A stretch of DNA of 64,000 bases from an uncultured Eubacteriales bacterium (GCA_900079765.1 LT599017.1:2201766-2265765); one strand, 5' to 3'; shown: positions 9,786 through 20,303, numbered from the stretch's first letter. Notes: a model not told the origin generated them from the letters alone. Numbers and translations: made by a program.

Positions 9786-10084
9786 GCAACAAAAAAAGCC
9801 GTTGCCCTAGAATTTCTTCTGGGACAAAGGCCAAACCTCTGCGGTACCACCCGGATTGACGCCGCTATACGGCGGCGCCCACTCACTTTTCCGTGCCCAA
9901 CAGCACGTGCTCCCCTGATAACGGGCAGAGTCCCCGTCTGGCTACTTGAAAAAATCTTTCGCCATACACCCTCGGAAATCCATTCACCCTGCCGCTTACC
10001 TGCCGCGATCCCACCACCCGCGGCTCTCTTTGAGGCGATTTGCAAGGCTACTCCTCTTCTTCATCGGTTTTACAATTTTTAGTT
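9786..10084 (-). ncRNA. T-box leader (tryptophan-type) of trpB2
   Basis: The leader between promoter and gene has T-box hallmarks on the minus strand. Near the 5' end are GAAGAAGAGGAGTAG and an AGAGAGC segment of stem I. A specifier region GAA-TGG-A (TGG = Trp, 9980-9982) follows. The conserved antiterminator bulge sequence GGGTGGTACCGC is at about 9841-9851. Last is a hairpin around GTCCCAGAA/TTCTAGGGC followed by seven T (about 9788-9833), acting as terminator. A second TGG lies a few bases downstream, so the exact specifier triplet is inferred, but both read Trp, which agrees with the downstream gene. Confidence 0.9.
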
Positions 10085-10090
10085 TGAGCC

Positions 10091-10120
10091 ATTATACGCG
10101 CGGATCGGGCAATTTGTCAA
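10091..10120 (-). promoter_or_regulatory. Sigma-A promoter of the T-box/trpB2 unit
   Basis: On the minus strand a perfect TTGACA, an 18-base spacer and a perfect TATAAT. The start of transcription would fall near 10084. Confidence 0.85.
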
Positions 10121-10210
10121 GGGGAAATTTTAATGGCCCTATTTTTTTGAGGGGGCTCCCTGCAGGCCGCCTCCCTACTGCCATTGGGGGGCGCAGCCCG
10201 CGGGGGGAAT

Positions 10211-10244
10211 CGAAAAAACGGGGCCCGCATCTCTGCGGGTCCCG
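10211..10244 (-). terminator. Terminator of guaB
   Basis: On the minus strand CGGGACCCGC and GCGGGCCCCG pair around a short loop and are followed by six T, 13 bases after the guaB stop. Confidence 0.9.
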
Positions 10245-10256
10245 CTCAGTTCAGTT

Positions 10257-12552
<2,296 letters not shown>

Positions 12553-12588
12553 AAAATCACGGCCTTTTCAAAATACGGGGCTAGGGCG

Positions 12589-13197
12589 TCAAGCCCGCCC
12601 ATGGATGAGCAGGGTGTCCTTACAGCAGATATCGTCGATATCACTGGCGGTGGCGGCGGGGATGCGCAGGGCCGCGCCGCAGTCGGCGCAGATGAGATCA
12701 ATGGAGCTGTAATTTACCTGTACCTTCCACCGCTTGGAACCGCATGCGCAGGAGACGCCGCCCCGCTGGGCGATGTCCTTGATTTCGGAGAGGACCTCGT
12801 GCATGACGATATCGTCCAGAAAGGATCCGTGCTCCCCCGCGTCGTGCTCCAGCTTGTCCACCGCCTCCTCCAGCCGACGCATGGCGGCATAGACCGGCTC
12901 GGCCTCCCCTGCGTAACAGCAGTCGAGGCCGGAGGCGGCACAGGAAAAGGCCAAAGCCTTTTCGTGCAAAAAAGCCTTGGAAGAGCAGGAGACAGTGTGC
13001 TCCTCCTGGCAGAAGAGACATGGGACGCTCAGCTTAGCCCGGTCCCCAGTCAGTTCCACCCGGAGGGCGGACTTGCCGCAGGGGCAGGGCAGGGTATTGG
13101 GCGCGGCCGCAAGCTGGAAGACGCTGCGATCCACGATTACGCTCTGACGACAGGAGGGGCAAATATAGGCGAGGGTGCGGCTGGTTTCTTCCACCAT
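12589..13197 (-). CDS. Cysteine-rich zinc-ribbon protein, CpXC-like
   Basis: A 202-residue cytoplasmic protein of unknown function. Three Cys-rich knuckles are visible: YICPSCRQ near residue 12, PCPCGKS near 37, and SVPCLFCQEEHTVSC near 58. A second set, SCACGSKRW and LICADCG, lies near the C-terminus. The N-terminal half resembles CpXC-type domains, but the match is by motif only. A helical segment lies between the two sets. The start chosen at 13197 has GGAGG seven bases upstream. It precedes the acyl-ACP thioesterase gene by 36 bases on the same strand. Confidence 0.65.
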   Translation of the reverse strand: MVEETSRTLAYICPSCRQSVIVDRSVFQLAAAPNTLPCPCGKSALRVELTGDRAKLSVPCLFCQEEHTVSCSSKAFLHEKALAFSCAASGLDCCYAGEAEPVYAAMRRLEEAVDKLEHDAGEHGSFLDDIVMHEVLSEIKDIAQRGGVSCACGSKRWKVQVNYSSIDLICADCGAALRIPAATASDIDDICCKDTLLIHGRA

Positions 13198-13235
13198 GAT
13201 GGGCCTCCGGATTTTCATAAATAAAGGATAAGTCT

Positions 13236-13264
13236 AGTATAGCTCAAAATCCCACGTTTGACCA
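13236..13264 (-). promoter_or_regulatory. Candidate promoter of the Cys-rich gene
   Basis: On the minus strand TGGTCA, a 17-base spacer and TATACT, about 40 bases upstream of the start codon. The -35 is a weak match. Confidence 0.45.
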
Positions 13265-13289
13265 GCATATCCACGCACAAAATGCGTAC

Positions 13290-13318
13290 TCATATTTTTT
13301 ACCGTTTTGTTCAAACTA
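13290..13318 (+). promoter_or_regulatory. Candidate sigma-G promoter of spoVAD
   Basis: TCATA, a 17-base spacer and CAAACTA resemble the forespore sigma-G pattern (-10 near CATACTA). Transcription from here would begin near 13325, leaving a short leader with GGAG ahead of the ATG at 13356. Inferred from pattern and from the known forespore expression of spoVA genes. Confidence 0.4.
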
Positions 13319-13355
13319 AGGAGCGACAACCAGTATGAGAATGGAGCGAGAGCGT

Positions 13356-14369
13356 ATGACGACAAAAAAGCTGGGCAAGCAGACTGTGGCGCTGGGTATC
13401 CCCCCGTCTATCGCGGGGTTTGCCAATGTGGTGGGCAAGAAAGAGGGGGATGGCCCGCTGGCGGGTAGTTTCGACCACATCGAGCAGGACGACAGCTTTG
13501 GCGAGAAGAGCTGGGAAAAGGCCGAGAGCGCCATGCAGAAAATGTCCCTCTCCAGCGCCCTTGACAAGGCAAAACAGCCAGCGTCCAAGATGGACTTTCT
13601 CTTCGGCGGCGATCTTTTGAACCAGTGTATCGGTACAGGTTTTGCCGTCCGCGGGCTGGACATCCCCTTTTATGGCATCTATGGGGCCTGCTCCAGCATG
13701 GCGGAGGGCCTGTCCCTGGCGGCGCTGATGCTGGATGGCGGCTTTGGCGAGTGGACGGCGGCAGTGACCTCCTCCCATTTCTGCTCCGCCGAGCGGCAGT
13801 ACCGCACGCCCCTGGAATACGGCGGGCAGCGCACCCCCACCGCCCAGTGGACGGTGACGGGGTCGGGGGCCGTGGTGCTGGCCCGGGAGGGCGAGGGACC
13901 CTACGTGACCCATGTGACCACCGGCAAAATTGTAGATAAGGGCATCAAGGACGCAAACAATATGGGCGGAGCCATGGCCCCCGCCGCCTACGCCACCATC
14001 ACCGCCCATCTGGAGGATTTAAACCGCAAACCCTCCTATTACGATCTGATCGTCACCGGCGATTTAGGGCGGCTGGGGAAAGAGATCGTACTTGACTTCT
14101 TTCACAGGGATGGGATGGAGCTGGGCAACTTTGATGACTGCGGAACCCTCATCTTCGACTTGAAGGGCCAGGACGTGCACTGCGGCGGGTCGGGCTGCGG
14201 CTGCTCGGCGGTGGTGCTCACTGGGTTTTTGCTCAACGGAATGCGAGAGGGCAGATGGAAGAACATCCTATTCTGCGGCACCGGAGCCCTCCTCTCTCCC
14301 ACCTCTACCCAGCAGGGAGAGAGTATCCCGAGCATCTGCCATGCCGTCGCCATATCAACGCAGAAATGA
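13356..14369 (+). CDS. spoVAD: Stage V sporulation protein AD
   Basis: Part of the SpoVA channel in the spore inner membrane, which takes up and later releases dipicolinic acid. SpoVAD is the thiolase-fold component that binds dipicolinate. The 337-residue protein has LGKQTVALG at the start, GIYGACSSMAEG around the former thiolase cysteine, and CGGSGCGCSAVVL near the C-terminus. An upstream in-frame ATG exists at 13335, but the ATG at 13356 matches the family N-terminus better. spoVAE follows after 10 bases. No spoVAC precedes it, whereas the usual order is C-D-E. Confidence 0.93.
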   Translation: MTTKKLGKQTVALGIPPSIAGFANVVGKKEGDGPLAGSFDHIEQDDSFGEKSWEKAESAMQKMSLSSALDKAKQPASKMDFLFGGDLLNQCIGTGFAVRGLDIPFYGIYGACSSMAEGLSLAALMLDGGFGEWTAAVTSSHFCSAERQYRTPLEYGGQRTPTAQWTVTGSGAVVLAREGEGPYVTHVTTGKIVDKGIKDANNMGGAMAPAAYATITAHLEDLNRKPSYYDLIVTGDLGRLGKEIVLDFFHRDGMELGNFDDCGTLIFDLKGQDVHCGGSGCGCSAVVLTGFLLNGMREGRWKNILFCGTGALLSPTSTQQGESIPSICHAVAISTQK

Positions 14370-14379
14370 GGAAATAAAC

Positions 14380-14748
14380 ATGGAAGTTTTCTGGGAATAC
14401 GGGCGTGCCTTCCTCTGCGGGGGAATTCTCTGTCTCATCGGGCAGCTTTTAATCGACAAGACCCCTCTGACCCCGGCCAAGATACTGGTGACCTATGTGG
14501 TGTCCGGCGTGATTCTGGGTGGGCTGGGGCTCTACAAATACTTGGTGGAATGGGGAGGCGCGGGAGCAACCGTGCCGCTAACGGGCTTTGGTTACCTGTT
14601 GGCGAAGGGTGTGGAAAAGGCCGTCACCGAGCAGGGTGCCATCGGCATCCTCACCGGAGGCGTTACCGCTACGGCTGGAGGCATTACGGCGGCCATCTTC
14701 TTTGGTTATTTGGTGGCTGTTATCTTTAAGGCAAAACCGAAGGCATAA
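14380..14748 (+). CDS. spoVAE: Stage V sporulation protein AE
   Basis: Membrane component of the SpoVA dipicolinate channel in forespores. At 122 residues it is almost entirely hydrophobic, with about three to four membrane segments (AFLCGGILCLIGQLLI, ILVTYVVSGVILGGLGLY, then a C-terminal AIFFGYLVAVIF followed by KAKPKA). The ATG at 14380 lies 10 bases after the spoVAD stop, with GAGG between. SpoVAC and SpoVAE are related membrane proteins; the order after spoVAD supports SpoVAE. Confidence 0.88.
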   Translation: MEVFWEYGRAFLCGGILCLIGQLLIDKTPLTPAKILVTYVVSGVILGGLGLYKYLVEWGGAGATVPLTGFGYLLAKGVEKAVTEQGAIGILTGGVTATAGGITAAIFFGYLVAVIFKAKPKA

Positions 14749-14840
14749 GGAATCGTGGGTGACCACAGTTCGCCCTACGGATTTACTTTCATTGGGCCGC
14801 CCGGGCCAGCAGCTTTATAACTAAAAAACTTATACTAAAA

Positions 14841-14875
14841 GACCAACGGACGCGGCTTTGCCGCGTCCGTTGGTC
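14841..14875. terminator. Bidirectional terminator between spoVAE and the phosphoesterase
   Basis: A near-perfect 15-base-pair stem (GACCAACGGACGCGG with CCGCGTCCGTTGGTC) around a short loop. It is flanked by T-rich sequence for both directions and serves two convergent genes. Confidence 0.88.
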
Positions 14876-14881
14876 TCATTA

Positions 14882-16852
14882 TTATCCCCGGTAGCTCTTG
14901 TAGCTCTTGACCAACCTACGTTTTCCCCTACGCCTTTTTCGGGTGACAACTTGATAGACGATGAAGACGATCAGCGCCGTAAAGAGAAGAACGATGCCCA
15001 GGGTCAGCAGGGTGACCCAGTTGGGCGACTTTAGGAGCTCAATGGGATTTAAGCTGTCGATCCGGGTCTTGCGACCCTCGGGGCCGGAATAGCGAACGGG
15101 CACACGGGGCTCCCCATCCTCCGGCGGGAAGGACTGAAGATAGGTGGCGACGGCGTACCACTCCTTCAGCTCGCCGCCATCGGGCAGATGGATGATGTAG
15201 TCCTCGTAGTCGGTGATGGGGCTGCCCTGAGCGTCCTTGGGCGTGACCTTCAGGATGCCGAACGACTTCTCGGTCACCAGGCCCAGCATTTGGCTGGAGT
15301 AGAGGTTGGTGACCACCCGGTAGAGCTTACCGTCCCCCAGGGGCTTACGGGTTCCGTCGGTGAGGAGGAGCGAGGGGTCCGTCATGCGGTTGAAGAGCAT
15401 ACGGTTCATGTTAAAATCGTACCGCACGCCGGAGCTGTAGAGCTGGGCACCCGAAAAGATGGGTCCCACCGAGGGGTCTACCTCCAGGACATTTTTGATC
15501 TCCGCGCCGGTGAGCCACACGTCGATGAGGGGATAGCCCGGCGTGCCATCGGCCCCCGAGCCGATGGAGCTGACATCAAACACGTTGGAGACCGTGATAT
15601 CCCCCTCGGGGAAGGAGGCACGGATAACGCCGGAATTCACAAAGGCCGCCGCGATTGGGGGTGTGTTCTTCCCTTTCTCGGCTTGCTGTACGGCATAGAT
15701 GTAGGCGTCGGTAATGAGGTTGCCTAAGCTGTCTTCCTCCTGCTCGATGGCAAACTGAGAGGCAGGGGTAAAGTCAAAGGGTGTGCGGGCAAGGACCTGA
15801 TCGAAGGTCATGCCAAACCGGGATAGATAGTCCTCCTCTACTAGTGCCTTGTAACCGGCGACGGTGGCGGCCATGGCGGGGTCGTCAGCCACGGTCTCGT
15901 TGATGGGGATGAGCTGGTAATCCACCACAGTGTTCTTCCCCGCCGCGTCCTTGGAGATGGTGAGCTTACCTAGGTTGTTGCAGTACTCCCCCACGCAGCC
16001 TATAATGGTGTTATTGACGATTTTGGGCGCGGAGAGGGTGCTGTGAGTGTGTCCCGAGACGATGAAGTCAATGCCGTCCACCGCATTGGCGAGCTGCTCG
16101 TCCTCCGACTTGGCAGGGTCCTTATTAGTACCGCTGTGAGAAAGGCAGACGATGAAGTCATAGTCCTCCTTCGCCTGAATTTCAGCCACGACGCGCCGGG
16201 CGGCGGTCTCGATGGGCTCATACACCATACCTGACATAGGGGCGCAGTCGTCCGCGTCCTTGCCCATGAGGCCAAAGACCGCGAAGCGGACACCGTCCTT
16301 CTCAATCATGGTGTACTCGGTGACGCCGTAATCCTTCAGGGCCTTGACCACATTGTAGTCGGTGTCGCGGCTTTTGGGAGTGGTGTAGTTGGCCTGGACG
16401 ATTTGGGGCAACGGATCGCCGCTTTCCATTGCGGCGTTTAGCATTTTTGCAAGGCCGTCGCTCCGGTACTCAAATTCATGGTTGCCCAGGGTGGTCACAT
16501 CAAAGCCCATGGCGCCGAGGCTCTTGAGCTCGGTCGCTTGGGTGGTGTACACCGTCTGGAAAAGGGAGCCCATGGAGAAATCGCCCCCGTCCACCGTCAG
16601 GGTGGGCAGGCCCTGGGCCGCGGCGGTAGACCGCTGCTGATCCAGCGCAGTCTTCAGCCGGGCGAAACCGCCGAACTCACCTCCTCCCTCCTTGGGCGCG
16701 GGCAGGAGGTGGGAGTGCATGTCATGGGTGAAGAGAATGGTGGCCTGCTTGCTCTCCCCCTCCCCCACCGCCTGAGCTGCCAGGGGTAGGAGATTCAGAA
16801 TCAGCAGGGCGGACAGGAGAAGTCCGGCGGCGCGCATTACAATTCGTTTCAT
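14882..16852 (-). CDS. Membrane-anchored bifunctional metallophosphatase/5'-nucleotidase
   Basis: Predicted extracellular nucleotide phosphoesterase of the UshA/CpdB type, likely for phosphate or nucleoside scavenging. About 656 residues. Order: signal peptide (KRIVMRAAGLLLSALLIL, then AAQA), calcineurin-like metallophosphatase domain with FTHDMHSHLLP, TLGNHEFEY, and a SGHTHST metal-binding motif, then the 5'-nucleotidase C-terminal domain. At the C-terminus is one membrane helix (VTLLTLGIVLLFTALIVFIV) followed by a strongly basic tail (RKRRRGKRR), so it is anchored rather than released. The ATG at 16852 has GGGGG upstream; a longer frame lacks such a site. Confidence 0.9.
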   Translation of the reverse strand: MKRIVMRAAGLLLSALLILNLLPLAAQAVGEGESKQATILFTHDMHSHLLPAPKEGGGEFGGFARLKTALDQQRSTAAAQGLPTLTVDGGDFSMGSLFQTVYTTQATELKSLGAMGFDVTTLGNHEFEYRSDGLAKMLNAAMESGDPLPQIVQANYTTPKSRDTDYNVVKALKDYGVTEYTMIEKDGVRFAVFGLMGKDADDCAPMSGMVYEPIETAARRVVAEIQAKEDYDFIVCLSHSGTNKDPAKSEDEQLANAVDGIDFIVSGHTHSTLSAPKIVNNTIIGCVGEYCNNLGKLTISKDAAGKNTVVDYQLIPINETVADDPAMAATVAGYKALVEEDYLSRFGMTFDQVLARTPFDFTPASQFAIEQEEDSLGNLITDAYIYAVQQAEKGKNTPPIAAAFVNSGVIRASFPEGDITVSNVFDVSSIGSGADGTPGYPLIDVWLTGAEIKNVLEVDPSVGPIFSGAQLYSSGVRYDFNMNRMLFNRMTDPSLLLTDGTRKPLGDGKLYRVVTNLYSSQMLGLVTEKSFGILKVTPKDAQGSPITDYEDYIIHLPDGGELKEWYAVATYLQSFPPEDGEPRVPVRYSGPEGRKTRIDSLNPIELLKSPNWVTLLTLGIVLLFTALIVFIVYQVVTRKRRRGKRRLVKSYKSYRG

Positions 16853-17000
16853 GGTATCCCCCCATTTTTTGATGACAGGGCTCCAAGCGCTTTTTCGGCT
16901 ATTATACTTTATTTTCATTTAAAAAGGAAGAGGGTATTATGGAAATTCACCATTTGGGCTGGCGCGGCACAAAATGGGAAAGGTCAGATTAAAATCGTTC

Positions 17001-17029
17001 TTGACAGGTCACCGGTCTTCTGGTATACT
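17001..17029 (+). promoter_or_regulatory. Sigma-A promoter of infC-rpmI-rplT
   Basis: Perfect TTGACA (17001-17006), a 17-base spacer and TATACT (17024-17029). Transcription would start near 17036, giving a leader of about 170 bases before infC. Confidence 0.92.
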
Positions 17030-17035
17030 GTCACG

Positions 17036-17204
17036 GAACAATAAAGCAGGAACGGTACCCCCGTCCTCACCTCCAGCCTTGGGCGAAGAGGTCAACATTG
17101 AGCAAGCGGGCGCTCTATGGCGCTCGGTCTGCATGTGTGGATTACGGGTACCGGTTCGGTAGCCGTATTTTTTTGCGGCCAATTGGAACTGGAGGTGCTT
17201 TCGT
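17036..17204 (+). ncRNA. infC leader with attenuator hairpin (L20-leader type)
   Basis: The long leader ends in a hairpin, ACGGGTACCG (17144-17153) with CGGTAGCCGT (17157-17166), followed directly by ATTTTTTT. This is a terminator before the gene. In low-GC Gram-positive bacteria the infC-rpmI-rplT leader is an L20-sensing attenuator. The operon order here is the same. The L20-binding fold upstream of the terminator was not verified base by base. Confidence 0.75.
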
Positions 17205-17765
17205 ATCAGCAACAAGGGTCATCAACTCAATGAGGAGATTCGCGACAAGGAGGTCCGCCTCGTCGGCGAGGACGGCGAGCAGCTGGGCATCATGTCCGCG
17301 CGAGAGGCGCTGGAGAAGGCGGCGGAGCAAAGCCTTGATCTGGTGAAGATCTCCCCCACCGCAGTCCCCCCCGTGTGCAAGCTCATGGACTACGGCAAGT
17401 ATCGGTTTGAGCAGCAGAAACGGGAAAAAGAGGCGCGGAAGAACCAGCACGTGGTTGAAATAAAAGAGGTGCGCATGTCTCCGGGCATCGACGTGAACGA
17501 CTTCAACGTCAAGCTCCGCAACGCGCAAAAGTTTTTGGCCGAGGGCGACAGGGTCAAGGTCACCGTCCGTTTCCGCGGGCGTGAAATGGCCCACACCGAC
17601 ATCGGCAGGGGTTTGCTGCTCAAATTTGCCGAGCAGTGCACCGAGGTGGCCACACTGGACAAGGACCCCAAGCTGGACGGTCGCCACATGTCCATCTTCC
17701 TCTCCCCCAAGGTCGGCAAGGACGCCAAGGAAAGCAAAAAATCCGCTCCCCCCACCGGGGAATGA
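17205..17765 (+). CDS. infC: Translation initiation factor IF-3
   Basis: IF-3 binds the 30S subunit, checks start codon pairing and prevents early 50S joining. 186 residues with the usual two domains: the N-domain begins near LNEEIRDKEVRLVG, then a Lys/Arg-rich linker (QKREKEARKNQ), then the C-domain (EIKEVRMSPGID, VTVRFRGREMAH). There is no in-frame ATG, GTG or TTG between a TAG at 17160 and the ATG at 17292, which is inside the conserved N-domain. GGAGG at 17191-17195 is nine bases ahead of an ATC at 17205, so ATC is the likely start. AUU/AUC starts are the known autoregulatory device of infC. Confidence 0.95.
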   Translation: MSNKGHQLNEEIRDKEVRLVGEDGEQLGIMSAREALEKAAEQSLDLVKISPTAVPPVCKLMDYGKYRFEQQKREKEARKNQHVVEIKEVRMSPGIDVNDFNVKLRNAQKFLAEGDRVKVTVRFRGREMAHTDIGRGLLLKFAEQCTEVATLDKDPKLDGRHMSIFLSPKVGKDAKESKKSAPPTGE

Positions 17766-17791
17766 AACAGTAAGTAAAGGAGATCACCAAC

Positions 17792-17995
17792 ATGCCTAAG
17801 CTCAAATCCCACAGCGGCGCCAAGAAGCGTTTCAGCTTCACCAAGTCCGGCAAGGTTAAACGCGCCTCCACCAAGCGCCGCCACCTGCTCAATGGCCACG
17901 GCAAGACCACCAAGCTCAAGAGAAGCCTCCGCGGCACCGCTTACGCGGACTCCACCAACGTCGCCGCGATCAAGCGCATGCTCCCCTACAAATAA
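17792..17995 (+). CDS. rpmI: 50S ribosomal protein L35
   Basis: 67-residue basic protein of the large ribosomal subunit. Family features are [14 protein letters not shown] at the start, a Lys/Arg-rich body ([11 protein letters not shown]) and the C-terminal [14 protein letters not shown] precedes the ATG. It lies between infC and rplT, the conserved order. Confidence 0.97.
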   Translation: MPKLKSHSGAKKRFSFTKSGKVKRASTKRRHLLNGHGKTTKLKRSLRGTAYADSTNVAAIKRMLPYK

Positions 17996-18032
17996 CTCTA
18001 AACCCACTCACAATATAGGAGGCTAATCTACA

Positions 18033-18389
18033 ATGGCTAGAGTCAAAGGCGCGATGATGACGCGCAAGAGAAGAAATAAGATCCTTAAGCTTGCCAAGGG
18101 CTACTGGGGTGCCAAGAGCAAGCATTTCAAGATGGCGAACGAGCAGGTCATGAAGAGCCTGAAGTACGCCTACACCGGCCGCCGTCTGAAGAAGCGCGAT
18201 TTCCGTCAGCTCTGGATCGCCCGCATCAACGCCGGCTGCAAGATGAACGGCATGAACTACTCTACCTTCATGAACGGCCTGAAAAAGGCGAATATCACCA
18301 TCAACCGCAAGATGCTCTCCGAGATGGCCATCAGCGACAAGGCCGCATTCACCCAGCTCACCGTAATCGCCAAGAGCAAGCTGGCCTAA
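18033..18389 (+). CDS. rplT: 50S ribosomal protein L20
   Basis: 118-residue large-subunit protein needed for early 50S assembly. It is also the expected feedback repressor of this operon through the leader. Starts [15 protein letters not shown], with [12 protein letters not shown] and [17 protein letters not shown], all hallmark segments. AGGAGG lies ahead of the ATG. Last gene of the operon. Confidence 0.97.
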   Translation: MARVKGAMMTRKRRNKILKLAKGYWGAKSKHFKMANEQVMKSLKYAYTGRRLKKRDFRQLWIARINAGCKMNGMNYSTFMNGLKKANITINRKMLSEMAISDKAAFTQLTVIAKSKLA

Positions 18390-18402
18390 ATTACGTCCAT
18401 AT

Positions 18403-18436
18403 GAGCGCCGCTCCCTCCGGGGAGCGGCGCTTTTTT
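18403..18436 (+). terminator. Terminator of infC-rpmI-rplT
   Basis: GAGCGCCGCTCC and GGAGCGGCGC form a strong hairpin followed by six T, just after the rplT stop. Confidence 0.92.
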
Positions 18437-18664
18437 GTTGATTTCAGGGGATGAACGGCCCAGCCTGCGGGAATGCTAACTTATAATGGGGGCTCAATCC
18501 ACCTTATGAGCATGTCCTTTGTTCCATGTCAGATTTTAATCTAATTTTTAATATTATATTATATAGTATTTCTCTTGATTTTATATAATCCCATGTGCTA
18601 GAATATCGCTAGAATGAATCCCGCTCAAATACACGGCTTTCATCAGGGAAAGGGTGGATTAAAT

Positions 18665-19414
18665 ATGGATGAAATCATCATACCCGAGCCTGGCAACGGG
18701 CCGGTTCTCCAGAGCAAGGCAAAGGCGCGGAAGCGACCCGAGGAAAAGGGCCGCGACCCCTACGACGGCCTGCGCCCTTGGTCCGCCATAACCCATGGAG
18801 TGGGAGCCGTCCTCGCCGTTCTGGGCACCGTGCTCCTCCTGGTGCGGGCCATCGCCCTGGGGGCGAACCCCTGGCATCTGGTCTCTTTTGGCGTGTATGG
18901 CGCGTCCATGATTGGGCTGTACACCGCCAGCACCCTGTACCACTGCCTGAACACCAGCGTCCGGGGGCGCATCGCCCTGCGTAAGTACGACCACACCTCT
19001 ATCTATTTCCTTATCGCCGGGACTTATACCCCCATCTGCCTCGTAGGCCTGCGCACAGTGGGGGCCTGGGGCTGGACGCTCTTTGGAATCATCTGGGCCC
19101 TGGCCCTGGGCGGGCTGGCACTGACGATGGTTTGGATCAACTCTCCCCGCTGGATGACCTCAGGCATCTACCTCTTCATGGGCTGGATGGCACTGGTGGC
19201 CCTCTATCCCCTCTATCTGAGCGTAGGCTGGAAAGGGCTCTTCTGGCTGCTGGCGGGCGGTATCCTCTACTCGGTGGGCGGCGTGATGTACGCCCTCAAG
19301 TGGCCTGGCCGGAACAATCCCCGGTTTGGCTGCCATGAGATTTTCCATGTGTTTATTGTCCTGGGCAGTATCTGTCACTTCCTTCTCATGTACCGGGTTA
19401 TCGTGTTTTTGTAA
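18665..19414 (+). CDS. Hemolysin III / PAQR family membrane protein
   Basis: Seven-helix integral membrane protein of about 249 residues. A hydrophilic Lys/Arg-rich N-terminus of some 40 residues is followed by seven membrane segments. The PAQR metal-site residues are visible: STLYH after helix 2, YDHTSIYFLIAGTYTP with Asp and His, and HEIFHVFIVLGS near the C-terminus. Bacterial members are linked to membrane homeostasis or stress rather than to haemolysis. The ATG at 18665 has GGGTGG upstream; an in-frame ATG at 18614 has no ribosome-binding site. Monocistronic with a terminator shared with trmB. Confidence 0.88.
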   Translation: MDEIIIPEPGNGPVLQSKAKARKRPEEKGRDPYDGLRPWSAITHGVGAVLAVLGTVLLLVRAIALGANPWHLVSFGVYGASMIGLYTASTLYHCLNTSVRGRIALRKYDHTSIYFLIAGTYTPICLVGLRTVGAWGWTLFGIIWALALGGLALTMVWINSPRWMTSGIYLFMGWMALVALYPLYLSVGWKGLFWLLAGGILYSVGGVMYALKWPGRNNPRFGCHEIFHVFIVLGSICHFLLMYRVIVFL

Positions 19415-19424
19415 GTTGACATAA

Positions 19425-19457
19425 GAAAGAGCGCGAACCTATTGGTCCGCGCTCTTT
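19425..19457. terminator. Shared terminator of the hemolysin III gene and trmB
   Basis: AAGAGCGCG and CGCGCTCTT pair around a loop that contains the trmB stop codon, with T-tracts on both sides. It serves both convergent genes. Confidence 0.8.
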
Positions 19458-20122
19458 TCCGTTTCACTTTCTTTTGAAACAGGCAGCTCGCTCATGATTG
19501 CCACACAGCGGTTGATGGCGGTGCCCAAGTTGTGGAACTTCTCCTCGTAGTCGGTCATCACACCCTGTATACCTTGGGCGTGCAAGTCTCTGGTGACCTC
19601 ACTCAACGTAAAGCCCGCCTCTGGGAACTGGGTCAGGGACCACTCGAATAGCGGCGCGTTATCGGTCTTGAAGTGGATCTGTCCCCTCTCCCCCAGCACC
19701 TGGCGGTAAAGTTTCAGGAAGTTAACATAAGTCAGCCTCCGTTTGGCGTGCCGGTTGGTGGGCCAGGGATCACAGAAGTTGATGTAGATGAGGTCCACCT
19801 CGCCTGGGGCAAAGTAGTCGGTCAGCTTGGCGGCGTCGGCGTCCACAAAGAAAGCATTGGTGAGGCCCATGGCAGTCACTCGCTCCATGGCAATGACCAT
19901 GGCGTCGGGCACTCGCTCCACCGCGATGAAAAGGACGTCGGGGTTCCGCGCGGCGGTCTCCGCGGTGAAACGGCCTTTGCCGCAGCCCAGCTCCAGCCGG
20001 AGCTCCCTGCAGCCGGGCATTAGCTCCCGCCAGCCACCCCGGCGCTCCTCCGGGTCCCGGATCAACGTAGCGGCGCACCGCTCCATCCGGGGGATCAGAT
20101 TGGTTTTTTTGCGCATCCTCAT
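19439..20122 (-). CDS. trmB: tRNA (guanine-N7)-methyltransferase
   Basis: Makes 7-methylguanosine at position 46 of the tRNA variable loop using S-adenosylmethionine. 227 residues, normal. The SAM site is LRLELGCGKGRFTAE, followed by FIAVERVPDAMVIAMER and the family signature DPWPTNRHAKRRLTY. The C-terminus has the TDYEEKF segment that contacts tRNA. The start ATG at 20122 has GAGGAG upstream. It is convergent with the hemolysin III gene and divergent from the tRNA-Pro promoter. Confidence 0.95.
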   Translation of the reverse strand: MRMRKKTNLIPRMERCAATLIRDPEERRGGWRELMPGCRELRLELGCGKGRFTAETAARNPDVLFIAVERVPDAMVIAMERVTAMGLTNAFFVDADAAKLTDYFAPGEVDLIYINFCDPWPTNRHAKRRLTYVNFLKLYRQVLGERGQIHFKTDNAPLFEWSLTQFPEAGFTLSEVTRDLHAQGIQGVMTDYEEKFHNLGTAINRCVAIMSELPVSKESETEKSADQ

Positions 20123-20190
20123 GGCGATTGCTCCTCGCTTACAAAATCCTCTGTATCATACCACAAGCGGCGGTTTTCTGTAAAGAGTTC

Positions 20191-20219
20191 TTGCATTTTC
20201 CCGGGAATTATCTTATACT
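20191..20219 (+). promoter_or_regulatory. Promoter of tRNA-Pro
   Basis: TTGCAT, a 17-base spacer and TATACT, about 85 bases upstream of the mature tRNA. Confidence 0.7.
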
Positions 20220-20240
20220 AATAAAGTTGCTATCTTAGCG

Positions 20241-20277
20241 TAGCGAAGTTTGATATCGTGTGCGGTTTGGGAACTGG
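20241..20277 (+). other. Degenerate tRNA-Pro-like 5' fragment
   Basis: TAGCGAAGTTTG matches the D-arm region TAGCGCAGTTGG of the intact tRNA downstream at 10 of 12 positions. GGTTTGGGAACTGG matches its anticodon arm GGTTTGGGACCAGG at 12 of 14. No T-arm or acceptor follows. It looks like a decayed copy of the 5' part of tRNA-Pro in the leader of the real gene. Confidence 0.4.
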
Positions 20278-20303
20278 CGCGAAACGAGCACAAAACTGAA
20301 TAT

